Source: Lysobacterales bacterium
GTDB lineage: Bacteria; Pseudomonadota; Gammaproteobacteria; Xanthomonadales; Xanthomonadaceae
Assembly (NCBI GenBank): GCA_015655035.1
Contig: JAATFS010000026.1
Location: 1 to 7,996 of the forward strand
Direction: 5' to 3'
Length of the DNA stretch: 7,996 bases
Shown in pieces: positions 7,041 through 7,996 of the stretch. Both the position numbers and the translations under genes were made by a program. The notes beneath the pieces were generated by a model. The model made no database searches. It was not told where the DNA came from and worked only from the letters and a program-made list of their open reading frames with translations. Within the stretch, counting starts at the first letter, position 1. The number at the start of each line of letters is the position of its first letter.

Positions 7041-7079
7041 TCTCATATGCAAAAGCCTCGCTTTTACACGTGTGAGACT
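7039..7079. promoter_or_regulatory. Extended imperfect dyad in the divergent intergenic region
   Basis: Outer 7-bp arms AGTCTCA (7039-7045) and TGAGACT (7073-7079) enclose inner 5-bp arms AAAAG (7051-7055) and CTTTT (7061-7065) with a CCTCG loop. The right side also contains the palindrome ACACGTGT (7066-7073). It could be a protein-binding dyad or, if transcribed, a stem-loop in the leader of the small gene. No convincing -35/-10 pair was found to decide. Confidence 0.4.
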
Positions 7080-7095
7080 GCACTTATCGTCCATT

Positions 7096-7107
7096 CCACT
7101 CAAGTGG
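7096..7107 (+). promoter_or_regulatory. Short inverted repeat overlapping the Shine-Dalgarno site of the small gene
   Basis: CCACT-CA-AGTGG forms 5-bp arms around two bases. The right arm runs into GTGGAG, whose GGAG (7106-7109) lies eight bases before the ATG at 7118 and is a good ribosome site. Pairing could mask the site, but the hairpin is small and its regulatory role is speculative. Confidence 0.3.
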
Positions 7108-7117
7108 AGACGACGCC

Positions 7118-7321
7118 ATGAACCTGTTCAAAGCCCTGCTTTTCCACCACGGTTACATCGGCGACATGGCGCTGGCCCAGCGCTTGGCGGCAGCCAGCGA
7201 CGCAGAACAGGCGGACGCGCTGCGACGCGCGCAATTACAGCGGCAGCGCCACCTGCGCAAGCTGGCACGCCAGCATGCGCGACTGATCCGGAAAATGACC
7301 GCACTGTCGCCCTTCCGCTGA
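7118..7321 (+). CDS. Small, strongly basic protein of unknown function
   Basis: This 67-residue protein is not recognised. Residues 1-24 start with a hydrophobic stretch (MNLFKALLFHHGYIGDMALA) too short and polar to be a clear signal peptide or membrane anchor. Residues 36-59 are one helix-like segment with 12 basic residues of 24 (RRAQLQRQRHLRKLARQHAR then LIRK), which suggests contact with nucleic acid, ribosome or membrane phospholipid. Support for a real gene comes from GGAG eight bases before the ATG, placement divergent from a LysR gene with an operator between them, and a stop immediately before the icd terminator. It is convergent with icd. Alternatives are a stress-type small protein or a spurious frame; a gene is favoured. 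Confidence 0.65.
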   Translation: MNLFKALLFHHGYIGDMALAQRLAAASDAEQADALRRAQLQRQRHLRKLARQHARLIRKMTALSPFR

Positions 7322-7355
7322 AACAAAGCAGCCCGCTTCATTCGAAGCGGGCTGC
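7321..7355 (-). terminator. Rho-independent terminator of icd
   Basis: On the minus strand GCAGCCCGCTTC, a GAAT loop and GAAGCGGGCTGC form a perfect 12-bp stem (7328-7355) followed by TTTGTTT (7327-7321). The T-rich side faces icd transcripts, 58 bp past the icd stop. The stem may also stop the convergent small gene, although that side has no T tract. The T tract touches that gene's stop codon. Confidence 0.92.
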
Positions 7356-7413
7356 AGTGGATCGTGGCAATGGCGCCGGCGGCTGGCTAGTCCGCACGGC
7401 GGTGCCAAGCGAC

Positions 7414-7996
7414 TCAGGCGGTCAACGTGGCCAACGCGTCGTTGAAGGTCCTGCTCGGCCGCATCGCGGCACGGATCTTCGCCAGGTCTGCGTGATAGTA
7501 GCCATCGATCTGCACTGGCTTGCCCTGGGCACCGTTGAGTTCACCGACGATCGTGGCCTCGTTTTCGGTCAGCAACTGCGCCAGCGATGCGAACTTGGCC
7601 TTGAGCGCGGCATCATCGTCCTGCGCCGCCAGTGCCTGCGCCCAATACAGCGCGATGTAGAAATGGCTGCCACGATTGTCGAGCTCGCCAACCTTGCGTG
7701 CAGGCGACTTGTTGTTGTCCAGGAACTTGCCGGTGGCCGCATCCAGCGCCTTGGCCAGCACGATCGAAGCCGCGTTGCCGTAGCGGTTGCCCAGATGCTC
7801 CAGCGAGGCCGCCAGCGCCAGGAACTCGCCCAACGAATCCCAGCGCAGGCAGTTTTCTTCGACGAACTGCTGCACGTGCTTGGGCGCCGAACCGCCGGCA
7901 CCGGTCTCGAACAGGCCGCCACCCGCCATCAGCGGCACGATCGACAGCATCTTGGCACTGGTACCCAACTCCATGATCGGGAACAGGTCGGTCAGA
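7414..7996 (-). CDS. icd: Monomeric NADP-dependent isocitrate dehydrogenase, C-terminal part
   Basis: This is the last 193 residues of the large (about 740-residue) monomeric isocitrate dehydrogenase, which oxidises isocitrate to 2-oxoglutarate and CO2 with NADP in the TCA cycle. The rest lies beyond the right edge. Family signatures are ELGTSAKMLSIVPLM, GGGLFETGAGGSAPKHVQQ, LRWDSLGEFLALA and NRGSHFYIALYWAQ. Numbered by the Azotobacter vinelandii enzyme (from memory), the coenzyme-contacting H589, R600 and R649 are all present with exact spacing. The frame is intact to the TGA at 7414-7416 and is followed by a strong terminator. The aceK gene for its presumed regulator lies 1.6 kb away on the same strand, though the classical AceK target is the unrelated dimeric enzyme. 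Confidence 0.96.
   Translation of the reverse strand, partial: LTDLFPIMELGTSAKMLSIVPLMAGGGLFETGAGGSAPKHVQQFVEENCLRWDSLGEFLALAASLEHLGNRYGNAASIVLAKALDAATGKFLDNNKSPARKVGELDNRGSHFYIALYWAQALAAQDDDAALKAKFASLAQLLTENEATIVGELNGAQGKPVQIDGYYHADLAKIRAAMRPSRTFNDALATLTA

Noticed and set aside
1..7996. CRISPR array, tRNA, rRNA, insertion sequence or phage genes
   Set aside because: No regularly spaced repeats, tRNA cloverleaf, rRNA-like sequence, transposase or terminal inverted repeats were seen.

Overview
The window is high-GC proteobacterial DNA. Its gene content points to the Xanthomonadaceae (Xanthomonas or a close relative): a monomeric NADP-type isocitrate dehydrogenase, an AceK kinase/phosphatase, a GcvA-like LysR regulator and a KaiC-like ATPase linked to a GGDEF/histidine kinase. 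The family assignment is an inference from gene content. All recognised genes except one small one lie on the minus strand, so in transcription order the window reads from right to left.

Right end (7414-7996): the C-terminal part of monomeric isocitrate dehydrogenase (icd), closed by a clear rho-independent terminator at 7321-7355. Facing it is a 67-codon gene for a small, very basic protein (7118-7321, plus strand). This gene is divergent from a LysR-family regulator (6087-7016). The 101 bp between them hold a LysR-type T-N11-A palindrome and a larger dyad.

Middle (4078-6086): aceK, complete, with kinase and phosphatase residues in place. The 269 bp between the regulator and aceK hold an unusual 60-bp imperfect direct repeat. 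One copy covers the real aceK start. The other, exactly 256 bp away, covers the stop codon of the lysR gene and a decayed second aceK start.

Left half (459-3955): a tight three-gene operon. It encodes a small helical protein of unknown function, a double-domain KaiC-like ATPase (overlap of 4 bp, ATGA), and after 9 bp a soluble protein with an N-terminal GGDEF domain and a C-terminal histidine kinase. This looks like a KaiC-centred signalling module whose output could be both phosphotransfer and cyclic di-GMP. No KaiA, KaiB or receiver-domain partner is encoded in the window. It is the most interesting system here.

Left edge (1-458): a fragment resembling a TonB C-terminal-like domain lies just after the kinase stop codon. 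It has no signal peptide and its protein-like character fades after about 70 codons, so it is probably a remnant. No tRNA, rRNA, CRISPR array, insertion sequence or integrase was found.
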